Shown: positions 1 through 7,450 of the stretch, piece after piece
How the letters are laid out: each line of letters opens with the position of its first letter
Numbering within the stretch: position 1 is the stretch's first letter
Assembly: GCA_021771675.1 (NCBI GenBank)
Contig: JAETOP010000139.1
Coordinates: forward strand, 1 to 10,936
Length of the DNA: 10,936 nt
Source of the DNA: Oscillospiraceae bacterium
Lineage (GTDB): Bacteria > Bacillota_A > Clostridia > Oscillospirales > Oscillospiraceae
Reading direction: 5' to 3'
Made by a program: the position numbers and the translations under genes
The notes under the pieces: generated by a model
Databases searched by the model: none
Seen by the model: the letters and a program-made list of their open reading frames with translations, nothing else
What the model was told of the DNA's origin: nothing

Positions 1-8
1 CGTAGGGA

Positions 9-87
9 TATTGGCGCAAGACAAGGCAGAGGAACGTAGCCATACTGTATGTATGGCAAGTGACGATAACGCCGTATTGCGTCAATA
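9..87. repeat. Structured non-coding repeat (long stem enclosing a hairpin)
   Basis: An 11-bp outer stem pairs positions 9-19 with 77-87 and contains one G-T wobble. Inside it a perfect 7-bp hairpin pairs GCCATAC (39-45) with GTATGGC (51-57) around a 5-base loop. No open frame of useful length crosses it, and it lies just past the 3' end of the oxidoreductase gene. The wording of this segment resembles dispersed intergenic repeats I recall from gut Clostridia, but that is memory and not a search. It could be a MITE-like repeat, a structured RNA or a transcription end. The full element may extend left of the window. Confidence 0.5.
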
Positions 88-113
88 GACCAAGCTGATA
101 TTAAAGATTTTAA

Positions 114-1496
114 TCATGAATTAGTATAAAGTGTTGCCGCAATTCTCCTGGCCACGTGGACGCCGCTGGCGGAGGCATGGGACAGGGAGTGGGTCACGCC
201 GGAGCCGTCGCCGATGACATAGAGCCCCTTGTGGCAGCTTTCCAGATTCTCGTCCAGCTCTACCTCCATGTTGTAGAATTTGACCTCCACGCCATAGAGC
301 AGGGTGTCGTCGTTGGCGGTGCCGGGGGCAATCTTATCCAGAGCGTAAATCATCTCGATAATGCCATCCAGAATCCGCTTGGGCAGCACCAGGCTCAGGT
401 CGCCGGGGGTGGCCGCCAGGGTGGGCGTGACCAGGCCCTCTTCAATCCGCTTTTCGGTACTCCGGCGGCCACGGACCAGATCGCCGAAGCGCTGGACGAT
501 GACGCCGCCGCCCAGCATGTTGGAAAGCCGGGCAATGCTCTCGCCGTAGCCGTTGCTGTCCTTGAAGGGCTGGGAGAAATGCTTGGCAACCAGCAGGGCA
601 AAATTGGTGTTCTCCGTCTGCTTGGCAGGGTCTTCATAGCTGTGGCCGTTGACGGTGATGATGCCATTGGTGTTCTCATTGACCACGATGCCATGGGGAT
701 TCATGCAAAAGGTACGCACATTGTCCTCGAACTTCTCCGTGCGGTAGACAATTTTGCTCTCATACAGCTCGTCGGTCAGATGGGAGAAAATCACGGCGGG
801 CAGCTCCACCCGGACGCCCAAGTCCACCCGGTTGGAGCTGGTGGAAATCTTCAAATCCCGACAGGTTTTCTCCATCCACTTGCTGCCGCTGCGGCCCACG
901 GAGGCAATGCAGTTCCGGCAGGAGTAGGACTTCTCTCCCACCTGGATGGCAAACCCATCCTCCAGCCGCTGGATGCTGCTCACCGGGGCCTCAAAGTGGA
1001 AGTCCACCTGTTCCTTCAATTCCTGATAGAGCTGGCCCAGCACCACCTGGTTGATGTCCGTGCCCAGATGGCGGACGGAGGCGTCCAGCAGCTTCAGCTT
1101 GTTTTGCATACATTTTTTCTTCAAGGCGGTGCCGGTGGTTGAGTAGAGCTTGGTGCCCAGGCCGCCGTGGGACATGTTGATCTCGTCCACATAGCGCATG
1201 AGCTCGATGGCCTGCTTCCGGCCGATATGCTCATACAACGTGCCGCCAAAATCATTGGTAATGTTGTATTTTCCGTCGGAGAAGGCCCCCGCCCCGCCGA
1301 AGCCGCTCATGATGGAGCAGGTCTTGCAGCCAATGCAGCTTTTGATCTTCTCCCCGTCGATGGGGCAACGCCGCTTGGCCAAGGCGTACCCCGCCTCAAA
1401 CACTGCTACCTTCATCTCGGGTCTTTGCTTTTTCAGCTCGTAGGCAGCGAAAATGCCTCCGGGGCCTGCGCCAACAATAGTCACGTCATAATCCAT
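114..1496 (-). CDS. FAD-dependent oxidoreductase, COG2509-like
   Basis: This 460-residue protein is a cytoplasmic flavoprotein of the uncharacterised FAD-dependent dehydrogenase group (COG2509 type). The N-terminal Rossmann motif is GAGPGG at residues 9-14, and E34 ends the second strand, as expected for binding the FAD ribose. A family-typical cysteine cluster follows: C44, C54, C57 and C60, then a GFGGAGAFSDGK stretch at 65-76. Near the C-terminus GLYVIGDGSG is the second FAD-contact motif. There is no signal peptide. The substrate is unknown; the family is often annotated only as NAD(P)/FAD-dependent oxidoreductase. The ATG start is well supported: GGAGG sits 7 bases upstream, and a near-consensus promoter lies just before it in the short gap after the deacetylase gene. 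It is therefore probably transcribed separately, with possible read-through from upstream. Family call firm, reaction unknown. Confidence 0.9.
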   Translation of the reverse strand: MDYDVTIVGAGPGGIFAAYELKKQRPEMKVAVFEAGYALAKRRCPIDGEKIKSCIGCKTCSIMSGFGGAGAFSDGKYNITNDFGGTLYEHIGRKQAIELMRYVDEINMSHGGLGTKLYSTTGTALKKKCMQNKLKLLDASVRHLGTDINQVVLGQLYQELKEQVDFHFEAPVSSIQRLEDGFAIQVGEKSYSCRNCIASVGRSGSKWMEKTCRDLKISTSSNRVDLGVRVELPAVIFSHLTDELYESKIVYRTEKFEDNVRTFCMNPHGIVVNENTNGIITVNGHSYEDPAKQTENTNFALLVAKHFSQPFKDSNGYGESIARLSNMLGGGVIVQRFGDLVRGRRSTEKRIEEGLVTPTLAATPGDLSLVLPKRILDGIIEMIYALDKIAPGTANDDTLLYGVEVKFYNMEVELDENLESCHKGLYVIGDGSGVTHSLSHASASGVHVARRIAATLYTNS

Positions 1497-1527
1497 GGGA
1501 TTTCCTCCGGTTCTCTATGATAGGTTC

Positions 1528-1556
1528 ATTGTACCCCATCCAGGGAGCGTTTTCAA
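1528..1556 (-). promoter_or_regulatory. Sigma-A-type promoter of the FAD oxidoreductase gene
   Basis: Read on the minus strand, TTGAAA (1551-1556) is followed after exactly 17 bases by TACAAT (1528-1533). The predicted transcript would begin around 1521 and have a leader of about 25 bases containing the GGAGG ribosome binding site. The promoter lies between the stop of the deacetylase gene and the oxidoreductase start, so the oxidoreductase need not depend on upstream transcription. Confidence 0.7.
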
Positions 1557-1587
1557 GAAGAACCTTCCCTTTTCCGGAAAAAATGCC

Positions 1588-3060
1588 TCAGTTGTTTACT
1601 CCGTGGTGCATCACGGGGCTGTCCACCTGCAACGGCAGGAACCGATAGCCGTTGTCCAGCCCCCAGCAGATGATCTGCTCCACCGCATCCACGCTGCAGC
1701 TGTGAATATCATGCTGCAAAACCACGGAGCAGTTGTTCCCCTGGATGCCCTGAATCACATTTTGATATACCGCCCCAGCGGTTTTAGCCCCCGACGCATC
1801 GCCGCTGTCCACATTCCAGTCGAAATAGGCGAAGCCGCAGTCCTCCACCGCCTGGGTCAGGTAGGTCATCAGCCCCGGCTTTCCCCGGCTGATGGTGTTG
1901 GAGCTTCCCCCGGGAAAGCGAAGCAGCCAGGTCTCCACCCCGGTGGCATCCTCGATCACCTGCTGCATATCAAACAGGTCCTGGAAATAGGCCTCCGCCC
2001 CGGCGTAGATCTGCCCGTACCGGTGGGTGCGGGTGTGGACACCGATACTGTGGCCCTCGTTCACAATCCGGCGCAGCAGCTCCGGGTAGCCCGTATCCAC
2101 CACGAAGAAGGTGGCCCGGACATTGTATCGCTCCAGCACATCCAGAAGCCTTCCCGTATCCGGGCCGGGGCCGTCGTCAAAGGTCAGATAGATGATCTTC
2201 CCCTTGGGCTGAATGATCCGGGGACGGGGGGTGGGCTCCGTCACCAGGGTCCGGGTGGCAGTGGCCTCCCGGCCCTCGCTGTCGCGCACCCGGTAGGTCA
2301 ACTGATAGCTGTCGGGAAGGTATCGAACAAAGGGATGGTCAATTGTCACCTGCACCTGCTCCGTCAGGTCCCCGTCCTTCCGGTCGTAGGCGGTGAAGCC
2401 GGGATCGGAAAACTTCAGTCCCAGGGGCAGCACCACCCGCTCGCCTCCCACCAGGGTCAGCTCCGGGGGGTACTGGTCATAAATGGGGATTTCCCGCTGA
2501 ACCACTGTCTGATTTCCGGAGGAATCGGAGACGGTATAGATCACCCGCCCCTCCTCCTCTCTCCGGCTTACGAGACCCGTCAAATCCCCGTCGTAATTGT
2601 CATAGGCGGAGAACCCCGCCTCCTGGTACACCGGCGCAGCCTGCAAATCCTCCGGATCCGGCACCAAGGTAATCACCGGGCCCACCCGATCCACCACCTG
2701 GACGATGCGGCTTTCCTTCGCCTCCATGCCAAAAAAGTGCGCCCGGTAGTTCAGGGCATACTGTCCCAGCCGCTGGGAGTTGACTTCCCCGGACACTTGG
2801 ACATCGGTATCCAGTTCCAGTCCCTGGGGCCAAATCAAGGTGCCCCGTAGGGTCACCCGGCAGCCGGGTTCCTGATAGCTTTGCCCGTATTCCAGAGTCA
2901 TGGTCTCTCCGCCCAGCATATTCAGAGATAGCTCAAACCGATTCAGTCCAAAGAGCACCAGCCAGGCCGAGATTGCCAGCAGAATCACCGGCAAAACCGC
3001 CGTCAGTGCCACCAGCCACCCTCTGCCTGGTTTTTTTATATGCTGCTCCAAACGCAACAC
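1588..3060 (-). CDS. Membrane-anchored polysaccharide deacetylase (NodB domain) with Ig-like repeats
   Basis: A 490-residue envelope protein. Residues about 15-40 form one hydrophobic anchor after a short basic N-terminus, so the rest should face outside. Residues about 45-273 hold three Ig-like units of the DUF5011 / bacterial-Ig kind, recognisable by YQEPG, YQEAG and SDPGFTAYD starts and DGDLT turns. The NodB catalytic domain (about 286-480) is complete: TFDDG at 293-297 (D295 likely base, D296 metal), metal histidines H342 and H346 in HTRTH, RFPGG at 381-385, DWNVD at 414-418 and LQHD at 448-451. The family removes N-acetyl groups from peptidoglycan or other amino-sugar polymers, and all the expected metal and catalytic residues are visible. 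The start is uncertain: position 3060 is GTG only two bases from AGAGG, while the next codon, TTG at 3057, has a better 5-base gap. The exact substrate is not evident. Confidence 0.92.
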   Translation of the reverse strand: MLRLEQHIKKPGRGWLVALTAVLPVILLAISAWLVLFGLNRFELSLNMLGGETMTLEYGQSYQEPGCRVTLRGTLIWPQGLELDTDVQVSGEVNSQRLGQYALNYRAHFFGMEAKESRIVQVVDRVGPVITLVPDPEDLQAAPVYQEAGFSAYDNYDGDLTGLVSRREEEGRVIYTVSDSSGNQTVVQREIPIYDQYPPELTLVGGERVVLPLGLKFSDPGFTAYDRKDGDLTEQVQVTIDHPFVRYLPDSYQLTYRVRDSEGREATATRTLVTEPTPRPRIIQPKGKIIYLTFDDGPGPDTGRLLDVLERYNVRATFFVVDTGYPELLRRIVNEGHSIGVHTRTHRYGQIYAGAEAYFQDLFDMQQVIEDATGVETWLLRFPGGSSNTISRGKPGLMTYLTQAVEDCGFAYFDWNVDSGDASGAKTAGAVYQNVIQGIQGNNCSVVLQHDIHSCSVDAVEQIICWGLDNGYRFLPLQVDSPVMHHGVNN

Positions 3061-3191
3061 TTCCTCTTTCTGTTTTGGGGCAGAGAGCCACCGCCCTTCC
3101 CACAGTTTCTCGGGAATAGATTGCCCCCTCCTCCTGATTCCATGCGACCCAGGGTCACACTCCCCGGGGGACTTTCCCTCTCTTTTTGTTC

Positions 3192-3219
3192 ATTATACCA
3201 TTTCTTCGTGGCTTTTCAA
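3192..3219 (-). promoter_or_regulatory. Extended -10 promoter of the deacetylase gene
   Basis: On the minus strand TTGAAA (3214-3219) is followed after 16 bases by TATAAT (3192-3197), which is preceded by TGG, giving an extended -10. It predicts a leader of about 125 bases before the deacetylase start, long enough for leader-level control, though I recognise no known riboswitch there. The promoter is divergent from the tex promoter in the same gap. Confidence 0.7.
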
Positions 3220-3264
3220 CAAAAATCTACCCAAGTAATAGCCACTTCCATTTTTCAGGAAATG

Positions 3265-3273
3265 TGATATAAT
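3265..3273 (+). promoter_or_regulatory. Extended -10 element upstream of tex
   Basis: TG at 3265-3266, one base, then TATAAT at 3268-3273 make a perfect extended -10. No good -35 hexamer stands at 16-18 bases upstream, which fits an extended -10 promoter that can do without one. The predicted start of transcription near 3280 leaves a leader of about 24 bases holding GGAGG. Confidence 0.6.
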
Positions 3274-3303
3274 AAAAAAAGAATCACCATTGGAGGATTG
3301 AAA

Positions 3304-5445
3304 ATGCTGTCTATTGCAGAAATTCTGTCTCAGGAGCTGAATCAGAAACTCGAATATGTGGAAAACGTCATCTCCCTCATCGATGAGGGCAACACCATCC
3401 CCTTTATCGCCCGCTACCGCAAGGAGCTCCACGGCGCCATGGACGACACCACATTGCGGAATCTGGAAACCCGGCTCACCTACCTGCGCAATCTGGAGCA
3501 GCGCCGGGAGGAAGTGAAGAAATCCATTGAAAATCAGGGCAAGCTCACCCCGGAATTGTCCCTGGCCATCGACGCCGCCCAGACCATGACCGAGGTGGAG
3601 GATTTGTACCGCCCCTACAAGCAGAAGCGCCGCACCCGGGGCTCCATGGCCAGGGAAAAGGGATTGGCTCCCCTGGCGGAGGCCATCTTTGCCCAGGATG
3701 GCGCCGACCCCAATGTGCTGGCCCGGGACTATGTCAACGAGGAACTGGGGGTGGGCTCTGTGGAAGAGGCCCTGGCCGGTGCCAATGACATCATTGCCGA
3801 GGACCTCTCCGACAGCGCCCCCATCCGCAAGGCCCTTCGAGAGCTGGTGATGCGCAGGGGAAGCCTGGTGTGCAAGGCAGAGGACCCGGAGCAGGAAAGC
3901 GTCTACACCCTTTATTATGATTTCTCCCAGCCCATCTCCCGACTGCTGGACCATCAGATTCTGGCCATCAACCGAGGGGAAAAGGAGGGCATTTTGAAGC
4001 CCGCCATCACCCTGCCCGGCAATGAGGGAGCGGCTCTGGTCTGCCGCAGCGCCCTGAAGCCTCAACTGAACGTATCCGCCTTTGTCCGGGCGGCGGCGGA
4101 GGATGCCTATGACCGGCTGATTTTCCCCTCCATCCAGCGGGAGGTCCGGGGCGAGCTGACCCAGCGGGCCAGCCAGGGGGCCATCCACAATTTCGCCCTG
4201 AATCTGAAACCCCTTCTCATGCAGCCCCCGGTGAAGGGCTTTGTCACCATGGGCCTGGATCCCGGCTACCGCAACGGCTGCAAGGTAGCCGTGGTGGACG
4301 CCACGGGCAAGGTGCTGGACACCGGCGTGGTCTACCCCACCTTCAACGAGCGGAAAAAGCAGGAGGCCATTGCCACCCTCTCCGCCATGATGCGCAGACA
4401 CGGGGTAAAGCATCTGGCCATCGGCAACGGCACCGCCTCCCGGGAGACCGAGGCCATGGCGGTGGAGCTGCTGCGCTCCTTCCCCGATGCCAGCTATGCC
4501 ATTGTCAATGAGGCGGGAGCCTCCGTCTATTCCGCCTCCCCCCTGGCCGCTGAGGAATTCCCGGAGTATGACGTGAATCTGCGTTCCGCCGTCTCCATCG
4601 CCCGCCGCCTCCAGGACCCCCTGGCAGAGCTGGTGAAAATCGACCCCAAGGCCATCGGCGTGGGCCAGTATCAGCACGACTGTCCCCAGAAGGAGCTGGA
4701 CACCGCCCTGGGCGCAGTGGTAGAGGACTGCGTGAATGCGGTGGGCGTGGATGTGAACACCGCCTCCCGGAGCCTGCTGGAGCAGGTATCCGGCCTGAAC
4801 AGCACCACCGCCAAGAACATCGTGGCCTACCGGGAGGAAAACGGCCCCTTCACCAGCAGAAGCCAGCTGAAAAAGGTGCCAAAGCTGGGGCCCAAAGCCT
4901 TCGAGCAGAGCGCCGGTTTCCTTCGGATTCCGGAGAGTAAGGAGGTGCTGGATCACACTGGCGTCCATCCCGAATCCTATCCCGCCGCCAAAGCTCTATT
5001 GAAGCTTCTGGACTGCCAGGATCGGCGTCAGCTTCCGGAAAAGCTGACACAGTACGGCCCTGCCAAGGCGGCCCAAAGCTGCGGTGTGGGGGAACCCACC
5101 CTGATTGACATTGCCAAAGAGCTCTCCAAGCCCGGTCGTGACCCCCGGGACGAGCTGCCCGCTCCCATTCTGCGCAAGGACGTGCTGGATATGAAGGATT
5201 TGAAGCCCGGAATGGAGCTCACCGGCACCGTGAGAAACGTCATAGATTTCGGCGTCTTTGTAGACATCGGTGTCCACCAGGACGGCCTGGTGCACATCTC
5301 TGAGGTGGCCGACCGACGCCTGCGCCATCCCAGCGAGGCGGTGAAGGTGGGGGATGTGGTAAAGGTGGTGGTGCTCAGCGTGGACGAAAAGCGTCACCGG
5401 ATCAGCCTGAGCATGAAGCAGGCCGGAAAACCCAAGGCGATTTGA
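3304..5445 (+). CDS. tex: Tex family S1 RNA-binding transcription accessory protein
   Basis: A 713-residue cytoplasmic nucleic-acid binding protein of the Tex family, a close match in length to typical bacterial Tex. Order of domains: helical Tex N-terminal region (about 1-190) with the conserved LAINRGEKEG segment after it; YqgF/RNase H-like fold around GLDPGYRNG (from residue 317); helix-hairpin-helix pair around residues 483-545 (GLNSTTAKNIVAYREENG, then KKVPKLGPKAFEQ); and a C-terminal S1 RNA-binding domain at about 635-705 (GTVRNVIDFGVFVDIG, HQDGLVHISE). Tex proteins are linked to transcription and RNA handling; the detailed role is still poorly defined. The frame is open from a TTG at 3298, but GGAGG (3292-3296) is one base from that codon and seven from ATG 3304, so I choose ATG. 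It is transcribed alone, divergently from the deacetylase gene; no clear intrinsic terminator follows before the next promoter. Confidence 0.97.
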   Translation: MLSIAEILSQELNQKLEYVENVISLIDEGNTIPFIARYRKELHGAMDDTTLRNLETRLTYLRNLEQRREEVKKSIENQGKLTPELSLAIDAAQTMTEVEDLYRPYKQKRRTRGSMAREKGLAPLAEAIFAQDGADPNVLARDYVNEELGVGSVEEALAGANDIIAEDLSDSAPIRKALRELVMRRGSLVCKAEDPEQESVYTLYYDFSQPISRLLDHQILAINRGEKEGILKPAITLPGNEGAALVCRSALKPQLNVSAFVRAAAEDAYDRLIFPSIQREVRGELTQRASQGAIHNFALNLKPLLMQPPVKGFVTMGLDPGYRNGCKVAVVDATGKVLDTGVVYPTFNERKKQEAIATLSAMMRRHGVKHLAIGNGTASRETEAMAVELLRSFPDASYAIVNEAGASVYSASPLAAEEFPEYDVNLRSAVSIARRLQDPLAELVKIDPKAIGVGQYQHDCPQKELDTALGAVVEDCVNAVGVDVNTASRSLLEQVSGLNSTTAKNIVAYREENGPFTSRSQLKKVPKLGPKAFEQSAGFLRIPESKEVLDHTGVHPESYPAAKALLKLLDCQDRRQLPEKLTQYGPAKAAQSCGVGEPTLIDIAKELSKPGRDPRDELPAPILRKDVLDMKDLKPGMELTGTVRNVIDFGVFVDIGVHQDGLVHISEVADRRLRHPSEAVKVGDVVKVVVLSVDEKRHRISLSMKQAGKPKAI

Positions 5446-5457
5446 GCCAGATAAAAT

Positions 5458-5493
5458 GTTACATTCTTCGTAACTCTTGACATATTTCGTTAC
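5458..5493. promoter_or_regulatory. Three GTTAC/GTAAC half-sites around the LRR-gene -35 box
   Basis: GTTAC (5458-5462), GTAAC (5470-5474) and GTTAC (5489-5493) flank and enter the promoter. The first two form an inverted pair with a 7-base gap; the last two are embedded in imperfect direct repeats offset by 19 bases. The -35 hexamer lies between the second and third sites, so a bound protein could block RNA polymerase. I recognise no specific regulator for this pattern, and chance is not excluded. Confidence 0.3.
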
Positions 5494-5505
5494 CCGTTGT
5501 ATACT
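5477..5505 (+). promoter_or_regulatory. Near-consensus sigma-A promoter of the LRR protein gene
   Basis: Perfect TTGACA (5477-5482), a 17-base spacer and TATACT (5500-5505) make this the strongest promoter in the window. Transcription should start near 5512. That position bears on the start codon: an ATG at 5521 would have its AGGA box at or before the transcript start, while ATG 5539 has GGAG well inside the leader. Confidence 0.85.
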
Positions 5506-5538
5506 TTAGGAAGTTAGTCCATGATTGGAGATTTTTCT

Positions 5539-7257
5539 ATGGGTAAATTTCTGCGGTTTCTCGTTCCTGTGCTGCTGGCCCTGCTGGTGGTGGCAAGCAT
5601 TTTCTGGTATCTGTTAGACTATGACCGGGCCTTCACCCGGGATATTCTGTTGCAAGAGGCCCGGGTGAACGACGCCCGGGGCAATTCCGCCCTGTCCGCC
5701 TGGTTCTACAAATTGGCCTACGCCCACTCCGGCAACGATGAGGATGTGGCCCTGGAGCTGGCTGCGCAGTATCGCTCCGATGGCAATTTTACCAAGGCCG
5801 AGGTTTCTCTCTCCAGGGCCATCAGCGCCGCCCCCAGCGCTGCGCTGTACACCGCTCTGTGTCAAACCTATGTGGAGCAGGACAAGCTGATGGACGCAGT
5901 GGCCATGCTGGCCAATGTGTCGGATGATACCATCCGAGCCCAGCTGGAATCCCTTCGGCCCACGGCGCCCGCCCCTTCTCAGGCCCCGGGCTACTACAAC
6001 ACTTATATTGACTTAGCCCTGAGTTCCTCCTCTGGCACCATCTATTACACCACCGATGGAGAGTACCCCACCGTTGACAGTGAGCCCTACACCGGCCCTA
6101 TTAAGCTTCCACTGGGCGAGACGGTGATCTACTGCATCAGCGTGGACGAAAGCGGCCTGGTCAGCCCTGTCAGCGTTCTGGCCTACACCGTGGGAGGCGT
6201 AGTGGAGCCCGCCATCTTCATGGATGCGGATATGGAATTCGCCATCCGGGACGCCCTGGGCATGACCCGCACGGAGATGATGTACACCAACGACATGTGG
6301 ACCCTCACCGAGTTCACTGTCCCCGCCCAGGCCCGAACCCTGGAGGATTTGTCCAAGCTCATCCACCTGGAAAGCCTGACCATTCAGAATGTTCCGAACG
6401 GGAGTCTGGCAGACCTGGCTGGCCTGACAGAGCTGAAGTCCCTGACCCTCAGCGGCTGCCGGTTCGCCGCCTCGGAGCTGCGGGTGCTGGAAAAGCTCCC
6501 CAATCTGCAAAAGCTGGTGCTTTCCGACTGCGGACTGAGCACCGTGGCGGATTTGGAAAATGTCACCGGCCTGACCTATCTGGACATCAGCAACAACACC
6601 ATCCGGAATCTGGAGCCCCTGGAGGGCATGACCAATTTGAAGGAGCTGTATATGCAGCTCAATGCCATCACCTCCCTGGAGAGCCTGACCTCCATGTATG
6701 AGCTGGAAAAGCTGAACATCTCTTTCAACTCTGTCAGCTCCCTGGCGCCTCTTGGACTTTGCGTCAAACTGACTTGGCTGGATGCCTCCAACAATGAACT
6801 TTCCAGCGCCAATGGCATCGCTCAGCTGCAATTCCTGAACACCCTGTCCCTGAACTACAACCATCTGTCCGATGTCTCCCCTCTGGGGGCCTGCCTTCAG
6901 ATGAAGGAACTGAGCTTCACCAACAACAACGTCTATGACATTTCCAGCCTGTCCTCCCTGACCAATCTGGAAATGCTGGATTTCTCCTACAACAATGTCA
7001 CTTCCCTCCCCGCCTGGCCCCAGAGCTGTTCCCTGCGGGTTCTTCAAGGCTCCCGCAATCAGGTAAGCAACATTGATGTTCTGGGAGGTATGTCCAATCT
7101 GACCTATGTGTCCATGGACTACAACGCCCTGATGAACATTGATGCCCTGGCTAACTGCCCCAACCTGGTTCAGGTCAATGTCTACGGCAATTCCATCAGT
7201 GATGTCTCCGCCCTGACCCAGTACAGCATCATCGTCAACTATGACCCCACTGCCTGA
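5539..7257 (+). CDS. Membrane-anchored TPR / chitobiase-C-like / leucine-rich-repeat protein
   Basis: A 572-residue surface protein. Residues 5-27 are one hydrophobic segment after a basic MGKFLR start, with no lipobox cysteine, so it is an uncleaved anchor or weak signal peptide. Residues about 45-125 look like two or three TPR-like helical pairs. Residues about 150-218 resemble the chitobiase/beta-hexosaminidase C-terminal (CHB_HEX_C_1) fold, with GTIYYTTDGEYPT as its hallmark. From about 265 to the end runs a leucine-rich array of roughly a dozen units of 21-23 residues (LTYLDISNNTI, LEKLNISFNSV, LNTLSLNYNHL), like the internalin class. No sortase motif or enzyme motif is seen. It probably binds a protein or glycan at the cell surface; the ligand is unknown. 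I prefer ATG 5539, with GGAG (5527-5530) eight bases upstream, over ATG 5521, which would add six residues but have almost no leader. Confidence 0.9.
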   Translation: MGKFLRFLVPVLLALLVVASIFWYLLDYDRAFTRDILLQEARVNDARGNSALSAWFYKLAYAHSGNDEDVALELAAQYRSDGNFTKAEVSLSRAISAAPSAALYTALCQTYVEQDKLMDAVAMLANVSDDTIRAQLESLRPTAPAPSQAPGYYNTYIDLALSSSSGTIYYTTDGEYPTVDSEPYTGPIKLPLGETVIYCISVDESGLVSPVSVLAYTVGGVVEPAIFMDADMEFAIRDALGMTRTEMMYTNDMWTLTEFTVPAQARTLEDLSKLIHLESLTIQNVPNGSLADLAGLTELKSLTLSGCRFAASELRVLEKLPNLQKLVLSDCGLSTVADLENVTGLTYLDISNNTIRNLEPLEGMTNLKELYMQLNAITSLESLTSMYELEKLNISFNSVSSLAPLGLCVKLTWLDASNNELSSANGIAQLQFLNTLSLNYNHLSDVSPLGACLQMKELSFTNNNVYDISSLSSLTNLEMLDFSYNNVTSLPAWPQSCSLRVLQGSRNQVSNIDVLGGMSNLTYVSMDYNALMNIDALANCPNLVQVNVYGNSISDVSALTQYSIIVNYDPTA

Positions 7258-7333
7258 CGAATAAAGTAAAACGCCTGAGAAGCCTGATATAGTCCCCTTA
7301 GAGTCAATGTCATTAAGTTAAGAACAATCGAGT

Positions 7334-7393
7334 AATACGCGGCTATTTCAACACGATGCTACCACATCGGTTTTGGGATAGCTGCGTATTTTT
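7334..7393 (+). terminator. Nested hairpin with T-run after the LRR gene
   Basis: A 13-bp arm (7334-7346) pairs with 7378-7390 with one G-T wobble, and within its loop CGATG (7354-7358) pairs with CATCG (7365-7369). Five T bases end at 7393. It lies about 75 bases after the LRR stop codon and could end that transcript. The loop is long for a classical intrinsic terminator, so it may instead be the sub-terminal structure of a mobile element. Confidence 0.45.
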
Positions 7394-7405
7394 GCATGCC
7401 AAAGG

Positions 7406-7427
7406 CAGGTGCCTAAAAAAGCACCTG
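7406..7427. repeat. Short perfect hairpin
   Basis: CAGGTGC (7406-7412) pairs perfectly with GCACCTG (7421-7427) around an A-rich 8-base loop. No T-run follows on the plus strand. It follows the nested hairpin by 13 bases and may belong to the same structured element. Confidence 0.4.
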
Positions 7428-7450
7428 TGACGGGTATGTATTGAAATAAA

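Noticed and set aside
156..1142. Long plus-strand open frame (328 codons) opposite the FAD oxidoreductase
   Set aside because: It is the antisense shadow of a GC-rich gene: low-complexity H, G, A and V-rich protein, no ribosome binding site, while the minus strand shows clear FAD motifs.
1570..1581. TTTTCCGGAAAA palindrome as a terminator of the deacetylase gene
   Set aside because: The arms are A/T with a CCGG centre that leaves no loop; no G+C stem followed by a T-run is present.
1495..2850. 451-codon plus-strand frame opposite the deacetylase
   Set aside because: Shadow frame rich in H, G and Q; all five NodB motifs are on the other strand.
3061..3190. Riboswitch in the long deacetylase leader
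   Set aside because: I could not match the leader to any known aptamer core, and the few pairings seen are short.
3193..4968. 591-codon minus-strand frame opposite tex
   Set aside because: Composition is dominated by H, G, Q and L and has no domain; the plus strand carries an unmistakable Tex protein across the same bases.
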